DNA of 64,000 nucleotides from Eucalyptus grandis (lineage: Eukaryota; Streptophyta; Magnoliopsida; Myrtales; Myrtaceae): contig NC_052620.1 in assembly GCF_016545825.1 (NCBI RefSeq), positions 42,935,305 to 42,999,304 of the forward strand, given 5' to 3'. Shown piece by piece: positions 10,851 to 21,734 of the stretch. The position numbers and the translations under genes were made by a program. Each line of letters opens with the position of its first letter. Position 1 is the first letter of the stretch. The notes beneath the pieces were generated by a model, which worked only from the letters and a program-made list of their open reading frames with translations, did not search any database and had not been told where the DNA came from.

Positions 10851-13800
10851 ATGAAGATTCTAAGTTGGAACTGGGTGGGCCGGGCAACCCCGACAAATCA
10901 AGAGCTTAGAGCCTTAATGGCTCAAGAAAGGCCCGACTTGGTTTTCTTGATGGAAACCAAAAACAAGGAGTCGATGGTGGATAAAATCCGAAAAGATTGA
11001 AGTTCAAAACATGTTTGTAGAGCAACCAATAGCAATTGCCGGGGTTTGGTGCTGATGTGGAATGAGGGCGTGGAAATTCAAATCAATTCGAGTTCAAAAG
11101 AGCATATGGATGTGGAATGTAAGGATCCGAATAGTGGACACCTAATGAGAGTCACACCGATGCACGCTTCCACAAATTTTCAAGAGAGACTTCTATTATG
11201 GCAAAAGGTTCGGAATTTTCACTCCACTAATCAACTCCCTTGGCTCGTATGGGGGACTTTAATGAAATTCTATATAGCTAGGAAAAGGTTGGGAAAAGGG
11301 AAGCTGATCAACATAGAATAGCGGCCTTTTAGGAGATGCTTAATGACTGTTCCTTGATGGATATTGATACTAAGGAGTGTGCTTTCACTTGGGCTAATAA
11401 TAGAGAATGTGAAAATTTAGTAAAAAAGATGCTCGATAGAGCTTTTTGTACAATGGATTGGAGAATTACCTTTCCAAATGCCGAAGTGTCGCCCTCCCAG
11501 CGTAGGTTTTGATCATAGCCCCCTAGTGTTGTCTTTACATCCTGTTTGGGAGATAAAAAGAAAGGAATTTAAGTTTGAAGCATACTGGACGGAGGAAGAA
11601 GAATGTCGGGAGATCATCAAACGTTGTTGGGGAAACTACCAGCATTATTATATGACTTTTTCTCAGAAAATACATCATGTTACACAGAATTGACCGCATG
11701 GAGCAAAAACAAGTTTTCTAATGCCTCTATCCAAATCAGAATTCTCAAATAGAAACTAACCGAGATTATGAATGGGGATCCCCAATTATCCAGCAAAAAG
11801 GAAAGTCAGAAATTAAGGAGAAAATAGAACGGCTTTGGTGGCAAGAAGAGATGTATTGGGCTATGAGGTCTAGAGCAAATTAGCTTCAATGGGGCGACAG
11901 GAACTTAAAATATTTTCACGCTACAACGGTTCAACAAAGACAACGGAATATAATTACTTTGCTTAAACTAAATGAAGATACTTGGTGCGGGGATCAGAAA
12001 ATATTGACGCGACACACAGAAGATTTCTATCGCTCACTATATGAATCGACAGGCCTAAGAAATCTTCAGCCTATGCTGGACATATGCCCATCTATAATCA
12101 CTAGGAAATGAATGAAAGCCTGTTGGCTCCTATTTCAATGGAAGAGGTCAAAGAAGCGATGTTCCAGCTAGGTACACTCAAAGCCCCCAGTCTGGATGGT
12201 CTCAATGGACAATTTTATCAGTATTATTGGGAAGAGATTAAGCTGGAAGTGTTCAATCTGTTCAGAAACTTCTTTGAAACAGGTAAATTTGATCCCCTGC
12301 TCAACAAGACTCATATATCCCTCATTCCAAAAGTGAAAAATTCAAAAAAGTATTTGCCAGTTTAAGCCAATCAGTCTATGTAATTGTAGCTATAAAATTA
12401 TCTCTAAAGTGCTATCAAATAGACTGAAACCATGGCTTACTGAGATAATAGCTACTGAACAAAGCACCTTTGTTAAAGAACGACAAATACAAGAAAACAT
12501 ATTTATTGTTCATGAGGTTTTGCATCAGCTGAGGATTAGAGAACGCAAAAAGAAATTCCAGGCAATTCTTAAACTGGATATGCAAAAGGCTTATGATAGG
12601 GTTGAGTGGGATTTCTTAAAAATGAGTATGAGGAAGATGGGATTTGATGAGAAATGGATTGAGCTTGTGATGTATTGTGTCTCCACGGTGTCCTTTAGCA
12701 TCAAAATCAATGGCGATCATACACGATATTTCCATCCCACACAGGGTTTAAGACAAGGAGACCCATTGTCCCCATACCGTTTATACTAATGGCAAATGCA
12801 TTCTCCTGGATGATGCACAAAGCACTAGAAGATGGAAGCATCAAAGGAATAAAATTGAACAGGTATTGTCCCACTCTGTCTCATCTATTATTTGCGGACG
12901 ACGCTATACTTTTTATGGACGGGACAATCAAAGAATGTCAAAATGTGGCAAACATTCTAAATCAATATTGCTATACTACTAGTCAAGCTATCAATTTAAA
13001 CAAATCAGGAGTTTTTTTTTAGCAAGGGCTGCCCTCTGAGTTTGAAAAGGAATATGGCATATGAGTTACGTGTGCCTATTATCGACAAAACAGGGAAGTA
13101 CCTAGGAATTCCATCTGACTGGGACAAACAAAAAAAGAGATGTTTTCATGGATTCTTGCAAGAGTGAACATGAAGCTTGAAGGATGGAAAGAAAATTATT
13201 ATCTAAAGCCGGCAAAGAAGTATTGATTAAAGTTGTGGTACAAGCTCTTCCTCGCATGCAATGTCTATTTTCAAAATCCTAATATCAGTATGCAAAGCTA
13301 TTGAACAAAGGATTGCAGCTTTCTGGTGGAAACAAAATGATTCTAAAAGAGGTATGTATTGGAAGAAATGGGAAGTTTTGAAGTCCATAAAAGATGAAGG
13401 GGTCTCGGCTTTAAAGACCTAATTAAGTTTAACAAGGCTATGTTAAGCAAACAAGCGTGGAGATTATTATAATCACCCTCAACACTATGGAGCCAGATAC
13501 TAGAAGGTGTTTACTATCCAAATGGGGACTTATGGAGAGCAAAACTAGGACAGTGACCATCTTGGGGCTGGAGAAGCATTCTAATAGGTCGAGACACTAT
13601 TGAACCGGAGGTCAGGTGGATTGTGGGGATGGGGAATGTATTCACATCCGGCGGGGCAAATGGCTTCCAAGGGGAGTAATAGGCAGCCCGGCGAATATAA
13701 ATGATCCTAAGAAAGTTGCTGAATTAATGTGCAATGAAGGAAGAGCATGGGATGAGCCTAAGCTTTGCGAACTTTTTATGACCAAGTAGTTAAAGAAATT

Positions 13801-13908
13801 CTTTCAATCCCCATTTCAGCAATACCACGAAAGATAGTAGGATGATGTGGACGGGAAACAAGTCGAGGCTCCTATATAGTTAAAAGTGGCTACAATAGGA
13901 TTTGCTCA

Positions 13909-14166
13909 TTGACTACTTCTCCAGATCCCAACAAAGTAACAACTTCCTACCAGCCGCCTAGATATTTATGGACCCGATTATGGAGTACTCCAGTCCCTAC
14001 CAAAATTAAGTTTTTTCTATGGAGCATATGTCAAAACGCAATACCCACAAAGGAAAATCTTTATAAGAGGCCAGTATTACCTGATCCGTTGTGCCCACTC
14101 TTCCTCGGCACCAAACAACAGAGCACCTCTTTTTCCTCTGCAAAAGAACCCGACATATTGGCTTGA
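13909..14166 (+). pseudogene. zf-RVT domain of LINE ORF2
   Basis: YLWTRLWSTPVPTKIKFFLW followed by NAIPTKENLYKR matches the reverse-transcriptase zinc-binding domain that sits between RT and RNase H in plant LINEs. The expected HLFF.C end is shifted out of frame. Confidence 0.75.
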
Positions 14167-14454
14167 TCCGTGCCTCAACCTCTACAACAAAACAATCTCA
14201 GTAACCCGAATGGACAAGTGGTTTGAAGACTTCTTTGCTGAAAAAATCAACTTACCCTTAGCGGAAATGGTGGCTAGCATGCTCGGATAATATGGAAGCT
14301 CCGGAACGACCATATCTTCCAATCCAAACCTCCCAAATTTGATTCCGTAGCAGATCTGGCCCACGTACAAGTCGGGGCCTTCTCCATATGGGTTCCGAGT
14401 AAAGACCAAAAGAGAACCAGCAGCCGACTTTCGCTCGAAACGTGGAAATCGCCG

Positions 14455-14901
14455 GACGACACTAGCTTCAAACTCAACATCGATTGCTCCTAGGTGAAGG
14501 GGGAGAGAAGAACTCGTGGCGGGGTTGTGCGCAACTCAAGAGGTCCGTTGATCGATGGATTTGCTACCGAGATTCAAGCGGAAAATGCTCTGTGTGCTGA
14601 AGCCCTAGCTCTCTCGCACGGTTTGCGTTTTCTCACCCACAGAACAGCAACTCACTTGGGAACAGTTCAAGTTCAGAACAGGGGAAGTGCTTGGGAAGTA
14701 CAAAGTGACAACCAAGTTCTTGTTGAAGCAACGTCGGCCGGAGCCGAAGTTCCATGGGCTATGAGCAGCTTGATCAATGAAAGCAGAATTATGCTACAAA
14801 ATCTACCTTTCGTTAAGCTGTCTTATTGCCCAAGAGAAGCCAACCAAGCCGCCGATTGGGTAGCAAAATCGCATCGTCTTAAGTCCCTTCCCACAAATTA
14901 G
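14455..14901 (+). pseudogene. RNase H domain of LINE ORF2
   Basis: FKLNIDCS (14467-14489) is the first strand with its aspartate. An in-frame TAG follows, then GGVVRNSRGPLIDGF, AENALCAEALALSHGL, QSDNQVLVEA and the closing CPREANQAADWVAK, the usual REaN..AD.LAK end. This is an RVT_3-type RNase H as in angiosperm L1 LINEs. It is followed by the 3' UTR and poly(A). Confidence 0.85.
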
Positions 14902-15495
14902 TTATATACACCTCCCTATCCTCTTTTTAGTATTTTATGCTATGACCACCCTATCGTCTTCTTGTAATCCTTGCTTATGAATGAATGAATTACCTATCTT
15001 TGACCCAAAAAAAAAAAAAAAACTATTGGGTGACTTTTAAAGGTCTTTCATATGGTTGACCCGCGATTGATAATTTTTTATCAACGTTTGTGTATCTTCG
15101 AATCGTGAACAACTCTTGGTTGTCATGTAATCACGAGTGTTCAATTACATACCATGTGTACAAAATTAATAGAAAATCGGTTTATCGTCGTTCAACACGA
15201 GTATCGTAATCTTGCGGAATCACCTGCACACTGACTACATACTTCTGTCGAATTGATTTATATCCATTCGCTAATTGACTTATAACAATATAATATTGAC
15301 CCTTATCGATCTTTATGGTCGAGCAATAGATCCCAAATCGAATTCTCTGATCTTTCGCATTTCAACCCTTTATGGCCTTACCAATAAATTAGTTAACTCG
15401 TTAGTGATTAGTTCATAATGAAATAATCATAAGTACATCGATGAAATAATCGTTTCATATATTTCAAAATAGGGGTCAAATTTCGAGATATCACA

Positions 15496-16300
15496 AAGAC
15501 AATGGAACAACTTTGGTAGAAACACGATTTTGTATATGAAAAGATCGCTTTCAAAGTGTCACCCCATAGAAAATTAGATAGATTAGTCCTATTGATCATA
15601 CTCCTCATAATCTTCATAAGGGCGATATTGTGCCTTTCGGCTACATTATTATATTTAGGATTTTCAGGTATAGTAAATTAAGTTACCGTTCCAGAATATT
15701 CTAAGTATTTAACAAACAATCATTTAAGTTATCTAACATTACCATACTTGCCAAAATACTCACTACCACAGTTGGGTTTGATAACTTTTAAGACTTATCC
15801 CGATTTTTTTTTCAATTTTAGTCCCAAAAAATTATTGAATTTATTTGGAGATTCAGACTTTTTCTTAATCAAGTACAGAAAAAATAGTCGTCAATGGTTA
15901 TATTGAAATAAAATTTTCTACACAATGTCACCATAAAAGGTCCACTAAAATCAATGTAAATGACCTCTAACAGTCGAACTTCATACTGCAATTTTATTCT
16001 TTATCTTAGTAATTTTACTTCTACAATAGTTTACGCAAATATTTGGACAACTTTTAAGAGTAGATAGAATGTCCATTTTATCAACCTTTTACTCTTTCTC
16101 TAGACATGTGATCAAGATGTTAATACAAAACATTGTTCCTTAAGTAGAAGTGTTTTGAAAATAATCATTAGGAGTTAAACATAATCTGTATAATCCATTG
16201 AACATAATGTAATACTCAACCTTATTTGAATTAATAAACATGACATATGCTTTTTTATTTAAAAAAAAAAGGTGGTTACATATGTTCAAACGTGATACAA
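15496..16300 (-). pseudogene. copia integrase, zinc finger and catalytic core
   Basis: Reading right to left, the remnant gives an HHCC-type segment ending KMDILSTLKSCPNIC near 16060. It continues with LLEVIYID and GPFMVTLCRKFYFNITIDDY near 15975-15890 (core D), NCGSEYFGKYG near 15770 and TIPENPKYN.VAERHN near 15650 (core E region). It ends LSNFLWGDTLKAIF and NRVSTKVVP at about 15585-15503. Frames are broken. The sequence resumes as TPFELW at 6265, across solo LTR A. Confidence 0.82.
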
Positions 16301-17749
16301 AAACTAAGTTCCATCTCAAAGAAGATATATAAAATGTGTTTCGTAATATCAGAATAAAATAGAATCTAGAATTAAAATGATATCTTTAACATTGACTTTA
16401 TCATTATTTCTCACGGTGAACTATGATTTGTCAAAATTTGACTTCCTTAGATTTATTCTCGCATAGTAAACACAACAAATTTGTTGCATCACTATCTCGG
16501 CCACCATTAGCTGGACGGGCTTATGATAAGTATTGGATTCGTAAATAATGCCAACAAATCATTAACTATAAGCTCACACTTAGACAATCAAGTTCTCTAT
16601 ATTTATTGCAATCTATCTTTATGTGACATTCCTCTTAATAAAAGGAGCTGACAGTTATCAATCTTTCTTGAAAGATTCTATCTTAGGATCCAAACTATCA
16701 AAATGACCAGTGGTTTTATAAGTTCCATTATGAGTATAATCTTTAGACTTCAAATCTACTATCCTTAGAATTTAATCCCTAACATCACTAAAATCATCAT
16801 ACCTTATGTTGAAGAGTTATTACGGATGTGCCACAATCTTGGCATTAGACAATACATAGCTTCAAGCCATCAAGGCTTCCATCATCTTTTTTAGCAGTGT
16901 AGTTAACCGGTAAATCATTTTTCAAGTGTTCCTAAATGGAGAACTTCATGAATAATAGGTAAATTTGATTGCTCTTTTCCAAAACAAAAAATCATATTTC
17001 CACTACTTAACTTTTGAATCTCAATTGTTATGGAATTATCGATTACATATAAGGTGATTACTATAATAAGCAATGTATATAATTAACATTATGTGAGAAC
17101 TGTGTAATTTAAAACTGTATAAATACACATCCAGAGAGTTACATATATCATCACATGATCACCTTTGGGCAAAATACATGGCATGTAATTAGATACTCTC
17201 CACATTACAGTGATAATGAGAATATATTCTAACATTCATAAATCATCACTTTTGAGTGTATGAATCACTAGGATTAGTCACTCCTCAACTACATGTACTC
17301 TCTCCATAAACTAATACACGATCACCTCTTTTAGAAGTATGACCACTTATTACTATAGGAAACATCCCACAATTATACGAGACCGATATTTCTCAAACCC
17401 AATCAAGTGTGCCATTTTGACAGTCATAACTCAATTGAATCGTTGAAACTCTCTCATACTAGAGATATAAACTTTATATCACATTTACCTTATATGTGAT
17501 TTTAGACTTGATGATAGAGACAATTTGTCACTAAAATTACATTTCATGCCAATTACATTACTATATTCATTAATACATGTTAAACCTTATACATGTTAAC
17601 AATGAATCAATGATCTACATATTCTTTATGTGATAATATACATGTGAGCTTGCATCTATATTTTCAAAATCATAGAAAAATACACAAAATACCCTCAAAA
17701 TACACGTATTTAGGTTTCATATGTATTTTCACATCCATAAAATTATCAA

Positions 17750-17754
<5 letters not shown>
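16301..17754. other. Probable decayed copia gag region, nothing certain
   Basis: By position this should hold the copia gag, protease and early pol. It is AT-rich with many stops in all frames, and I recognise no motif with confidence. Confidence 0.4.

Positions 17755-17808
<54 letters not shown>
17755..17808. repeat. (TA)n microsatellite
   Basis: An uninterrupted run of about 27 AT dinucleotides inside the decayed copia interior. Confidence 0.98.
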
Positions 17809-17811
<3 letters not shown>

Positions 17812-18509
17812 AATATAGAGCATCTCTATATGAGCACATAGATCCCAAGAACGGCCTAATCGAAGGTTGAACACACCGATACATGCGTTCGGAGTGTGCA
17901 GCGCGGGAAGTGTGTGAGTAGGCTAGCTCGAACCGGTCTCAACAATCGAAAACCAAGTCAAGCAAGTCAACGGCTCGAACCCGAATTAGGTTAACGGTCA
18001 ATCAGGTCAAGTTATCGAGTCGAGTTGGGGGTCAATGGGTCGGGTCGAACCCATGATGACATCAACGTCGTGCGTGGGTGCACATGAGGGTGCATGCTCG
18101 ATGCATGTCGCCACCCAACGGCACATGGGGGCGCATACGACTTCCCTCAGGGGCGCGTACGACTTCCCCTAGGGGCGCATTGGCCACGGTTGTTCGTCTT
18201 GACAAGTCCGTTCCGCTTATGTGAGCAAATTTTATTTTTGTACGAAAAAAGGCAAAATTCGTATGTCCAAGTTCTAAACTATGGCTAATCCGATACCACA
18301 TGTTAGACATGAAAGCGCATCCCAAGATTTCCATAACTAGAAACACGAACACATATAATTGAATAGAGAGATCAAAGCACCTAATTTGTACTATCATTAT
18401 TTATGCAGAATAGCAACAATCCAAACTCAAGAACTTCTCCACAGTTGCCCTATTTATCATTGACTTAATGAGACGACTCCTCACCCTTTGTGCTTAGTAA
18501 ATAATCTTT
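17809..18509. other. copia 5' internal region, unassigned
   Basis: A GC-richer stretch (about 17860-18210) contains a short local repeat, GGGGCGCATACGACTTCCCT followed by GGGGCGCGTACGACTTCCCC, at about 18127-18167. The minus strand next to the 5' LTR should carry the primer-binding site, but no good match to the initiator-Met tRNA 3' end is visible. No coding region is supported. Confidence 0.4.
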
Positions 18510-18735
18510 TGTGAGGATAATTGTGTGCGTTAAGGTTAGATGAGAGACTTGAGTAGGATTTATAGAGTTTCCAAGCAAGCCTTCTCATTATGAATCGGGC
18601 TTAACTTGGCCCATACTAGCCAGCCCCAAATTAGATTAATTAAAAAAACTCTATATCTCACCTTATTAGACCAATATTGTAAAACGGTAAATTACAATAT
18701 CAATTAATATAGTCCACGTTAAGAAAGCTCTTACA
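18510..18735 (-). repeat. 5' LTR of the copia element
   Basis: TGTGAGGATAATTGTG to CTCTTACA aligns with 365-592. Immediately to its right (18736) begins the kinase 3'-flank repeat, starting AATATTAGTAATAAAG as in the other copies at about 24148 and 38616. Confidence 0.85.
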
Positions 18736-20560
18736 AATATTAGTAATAAAGATATGCTTATACAGGAAATTTAGAGTAGTGTACGGTGCTTGAGATCTGA
18801 TCTTGGTTCTTCCATTCATGTGAAATGAAACTTGGTTGAATAGAAGACAAGAAGGAAGTGAACAAAATGATCAATTGTGGGATATAGATATCCTCATTTT
18901 TGTCTTCACTTGTTACTTGTTAGTGTTGCCGACATGGAGAAAAAAAGTCCTATGAGACCTTATGGAGAAGAAACTTAAAAGAGAAATCAAGTGATAATTT
19001 GATATTGGATGTTCCATTGCATTTTACATTGCAAGAGAATTTGACAGCACACCCGTTGCTGTTCTACTTCGTCTTGCATAGTAAGCTCTGCTATTCTATC
19101 TGCAGTTGCCTTTACAAGGGTTTGCACTGGTGATGCCAGTGGCTTCCGTGCTGAAGTTGTGATTTAAATGGCTGCACATGCCACAGGTTTACTCAGAGAG
19201 CCGAAGATTTCAATGAAATTTGAACATCCATGGGACTCGAAATATTTACTACTTTTTTTGTCTATCTTCCTTTCGTTATCTTTGTCCGTAACCATGTCGA
19301 TACGAAATAGAATAGTTTTGGTAATTTGCAAACGCAGGAGAGGAAATAGCGTAGTTGAAAAGTGAAGTCACTGCTTGGTATTATGCTAGGTGAGTGTTTG
19401 GTACAATTTACCATCAGTTTATCTGAGGCCAGGGTAACATCTCACTTTCTTTTTCTATACAAAAAGGAAGATCTTGTTCTACTTTCCACGTGAGTAACAA
19501 ATCATTGGCGGCGTAATATTTACAATCTATAGGCCTTTTATGGATGAGCCGCAAGCTCTGGTGCTTGCGTTTTGCCAATGTCATGGCTATTGGAGTAATT
19601 GTGTCTCAGAATAGCCTCCATTTGCTTCATTTCAAAATTCTGCTGACAAAAGACCGTTCTTTCTTGATGCTTTGTTTCACCAAAGAAAATGGTAGGTGGA
19701 CTTAAAAATGTTTTATCGAGAGGCAAGGGTTCGATCTTTTGTGTAGTTCAACTGAAATGTGGAGATCAGAACTCTTTCGATGCCGACCTTTGAATGGCAA
19801 CAGTTCAGAATGCCAACGTCTTTCGTTGTTTTATGCCAGCTTAGTTCAGGGCCCAAATCGCTGGTAGATCGTATGGCGGGCTCCGCATATGTTGCTGCCC
19901 TTTCCTGTTCTTCATAGCTTGATGGAAGCAAATCGTGTTCTGCATTTGCATTTGCGCTCATCGCCTTCCTCTTACGTCCATATTTTTTGGCTGTTCTTTT
20001 TGTATTTTTACGGGGGAAACGTTTCGTGGATACGACAATGATTTCCGGAGGGGTGCAGTAGTCGCCACGCCTAAAATTTTCAAACATCGCTATAACAGAC
20101 GACTCCAATACGATGGAAGACAAAAAGGAAAACGAGGTCACGAGCCAATCCAAACAGGCTCTCTCCAGATGCATGTGTCAACATCAAATTTCCTGAAGAA
20201 AGCGTCCAAACTGCTTACCATCTTTGATGTCATGGCCTACTTCTGGCATCCAAACTCCATTCACTGATGAAATCTGAAAAAAATATAAAGTTCATATCCT
20301 GTCTATAATGGATGCGATAATAGGTATCCAAAGCAAGGCCCGCTGGCTAGTAGTGGTGGCAAACAGGTAGAGAGATCGGACCGGATATTTCGATTACTCT
20401 AAATGAAATTTACGTTGTTTTCATTTTTTGGCCATCGAAGTTCTTCAAATGAACAGCGACTCAATCAATTTCAACCGAATTGATGCCACTGGAACTAATA
20501 TCTGTCTACTTCCACATTGCAGGATTTATATTGGGCAGAGTAAGTCATCTGCGAAGGTCC
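18736..20560 (+). repeat. Kinase 3'-flank repeat, copy a (no kinase gene attached)
   Basis: This aligns over almost its full length with 24148-25960 and 38616-40325, the sequences downstream of the two kinase copies. Its left edge is cut by the copia 5' LTR, so any kinase gene that once preceded it is gone from this window. Frames of up to 153 codons on the minus strand (19713-20174) are not kept codon by codon in the other copies, so I treat it as non-coding. Confidence 0.85.
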
Positions 20561-21451
20561 TTGATTAGGAAGTAACGATGCTCTTTGAATAATTTGCAAA
20601 GATAATAGAAATTGATTATTTAAACGAAAATTTGATGTCGGTAACTCACTTCAATAGAAGTAAGTAACAAAAAATTGAAAAAGAAATCAAATAGACAAGA
20701 ACTGGTAACTTGATTAGAGAAAAGCTCTAATTAAAAATAAAAACAAAATAAGCATTGGTAAATAACTCAAGCGAGAATTGATAACTCAAATTCTTTGATT
20801 ATTTAACCAGAAAAACATCAGCAAGTTATCAAAACAATGGTTAATAAATTCATATAGGAGCAGATAAATTTAGAGTTTTGATAATAAAGTAAGACAAATA
20901 AAAGTACATAAAAAGATAAGAAAAATTAATTACTTGTGATTCGTCAGGAAGAGTCGGTAGATTCATAAAAATGTCAAGAAATTAGCACGTGGGAAGAACT
21001 ACTTTCCATCGTTGAATGAAATGATGGGAACCTTCCGGGCATCAGCTAGTGATGCTGTTTTTACTGTGCTCCCCGTGTCTCTTTCAGGTCATTTTCTCGT
21101 CACTTTCGCGTTGCCTTCCGTGGCTTGCGCGCCATACGCTCTCTCTAAATTACTAAATTACTACTGGGGCTGGGGGAGTCTTCTTTATGTAAACAGGAAC
21201 TCGAGAATACAAAACGACCCCCACGCCGTGCACTTCCATATAGATTCTACGGTCGACCACTCATCTCGTCGCGTGCATACTTGACTTGGACTTTCTAGGA
21301 ATCCAAACCTGACCATCGGACCACGATGATAGCCGACCCCAGTTACGAATTTGTCCTGTCCTTAGTCAAGCCGCCGGAAACCAAACCAAAAAAAAAAAGA
21401 AAAAAAAAAAATCGTTGGGCCCCACAAGCCTAGTGGCAGTTTTGTCGAATT
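20561..21451 (+). other. Upstream region of kinase copy 1
   Basis: An AT-rich stretch (about 20600-20950) of the dispersed TTACCAACTT/AAGTTGGTAA type is followed by promoter-proximal sequence from about 20990. It matches 35225-35950 upstream of copy 2, showing that the duplicated unit includes about 1 kb of 5' flank. No gene is visible. Confidence 0.7.
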
Positions 21452-21458
21452 TATAAAG
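21452..21458 (+). promoter_or_regulatory. Candidate TATA box of kinase copy 1
   Basis: TATAAAG lies about 280 nt before the start codon and is followed by a CT-rich leader. The equivalent segment is missing from copy 2. Confidence 0.5.
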
Positions 21459-21734
21459 GGCATCTCCGCTCTCCGATTTTTTAAACTAAAAACTAAAGTA
21501 TATTCAACGGTGTTTAACTCCACCTCCGATGGCGGCGTACCCCGTCAAGGGTGGTAGTTTGACCAGACGACGAAGGGAGTGGCTGCTCCTTTCTTCCGGT
21601 CCGCCTTTTGAAGCTCCGTTCATGGCGTCTCCATCTTCTCCCTCCTTGAACCACCTCCACCTCCACCTTTGATGCTCCCCATCTCTTCTCTCCGACAGAA
21701 GAGTAAAGCAAGAATCGCACCCAAGAAGTCAAAG

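Larger units (their letters stand above)
10851..14901 (+). pseudogene. LINE ORF2 polyprotein, broken
   Basis: The start MKILSWNWVGRATPTNQELR fits the APE-type endonuclease of plant L1 ORF2. The endonuclease runs to about 11560 and retains METKNK and the SDH-like FDHSPLVLS near 11509. Reverse transcriptase covers about 12108-13100. It has LDMQKAYDRVEWDF (12574-12613), GLRQGDPLSP (12745-12774) and the catalytic LFADDAILF (12889-12915). A zf-RVT domain lies at 13909-14166 and RNase H at about 14455-14901. Several frameshifts (for example near 12775) and stops (for example TAG at 14490) disrupt it. ORF2 normally nicks target DNA and copies the LINE RNA in place. Confidence 0.88.
9303..15022 (+). 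mobile_element. L1-type LINE, near full length, inactive
   Basis: Order on the plus strand: about 340 bp of leader, ORF1 with a CCHC zinc knuckle, ORF2 with endonuclease, reverse transcriptase, zf-RVT and RNase H, a 3' UTR, and a poly(A) run at 15007-15022. The flanks GGGAGCTTTAAA (about 9291) and GGGTGACTTTTAAA (about 15028) are probably the decayed target-site duplication. The insertion interrupts solo LTR A, whose sequence resumes at 15023. Frameshifts and stops occur in both ORFs, so it cannot move. Confidence 0.88.
6273..15495 (-). mobile_element. Gypsy-like solo LTR (copy A), interrupted by LINE and TIR element
   Basis: On the minus strand this starts TGTGATATCTCG (15495) and ends GGGCGTGACA (6273), LTR-type TG...CA ends. 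Copy B (29225-32672) in the other orientation shares the same ends and internal order: a mid-element CT-rich leader-like tract, a TTAATTA-rich AT tract and a terminal segment. Subtracting the LINE (9303-15022) and TIR element (7417-7865) leaves about 3.05 kb, the same as copy C. It lies exactly inside copia integrase, between VVP and TPFELW codons. Flanking 5-mers (GAGTC at 6268, AAGAC at 15496) agree at only 3 of 5 positions. No gag-pol is present, so it is a solo LTR or an LTR-only derivative. Assignment to a Tekay/Del-like gypsy group is inferred from the end sequences. Confidence 0.72.
365..18735 (-). mobile_element. Ty1/copia LTR retrotransposon, decayed and split by insertions
   Basis: Two LTRs of about 227 bp (365-592 and 18510-18735) bracket pol segments that all read on the minus strand in copia order. 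Integrase is at about 16250-15496, integrase C-terminus and reverse transcriptase at 6272-4655, and RNase H at about 4990-4655 and 1591-1140. Two later insertions split it: a hAT-type element (1600-4645) and a gypsy-like solo LTR carrying a LINE (6273-15495). Without them the element is about 6.1 kb, reasonable for copia. All reading frames carry stops and frameshifts, so it is dead. The flanks are rDNA on the left and kinase-gene flank on the right, and no matching target-site duplication is seen. Confidence 0.85.

Noticed and set aside
19713..20174. 153-codon frame on the minus strand in kinase flank copy a
   Set aside because: The equivalent frames in flanks b and c differ by indels that are not multiples of three and change the peptide, so it is not conserved as protein.
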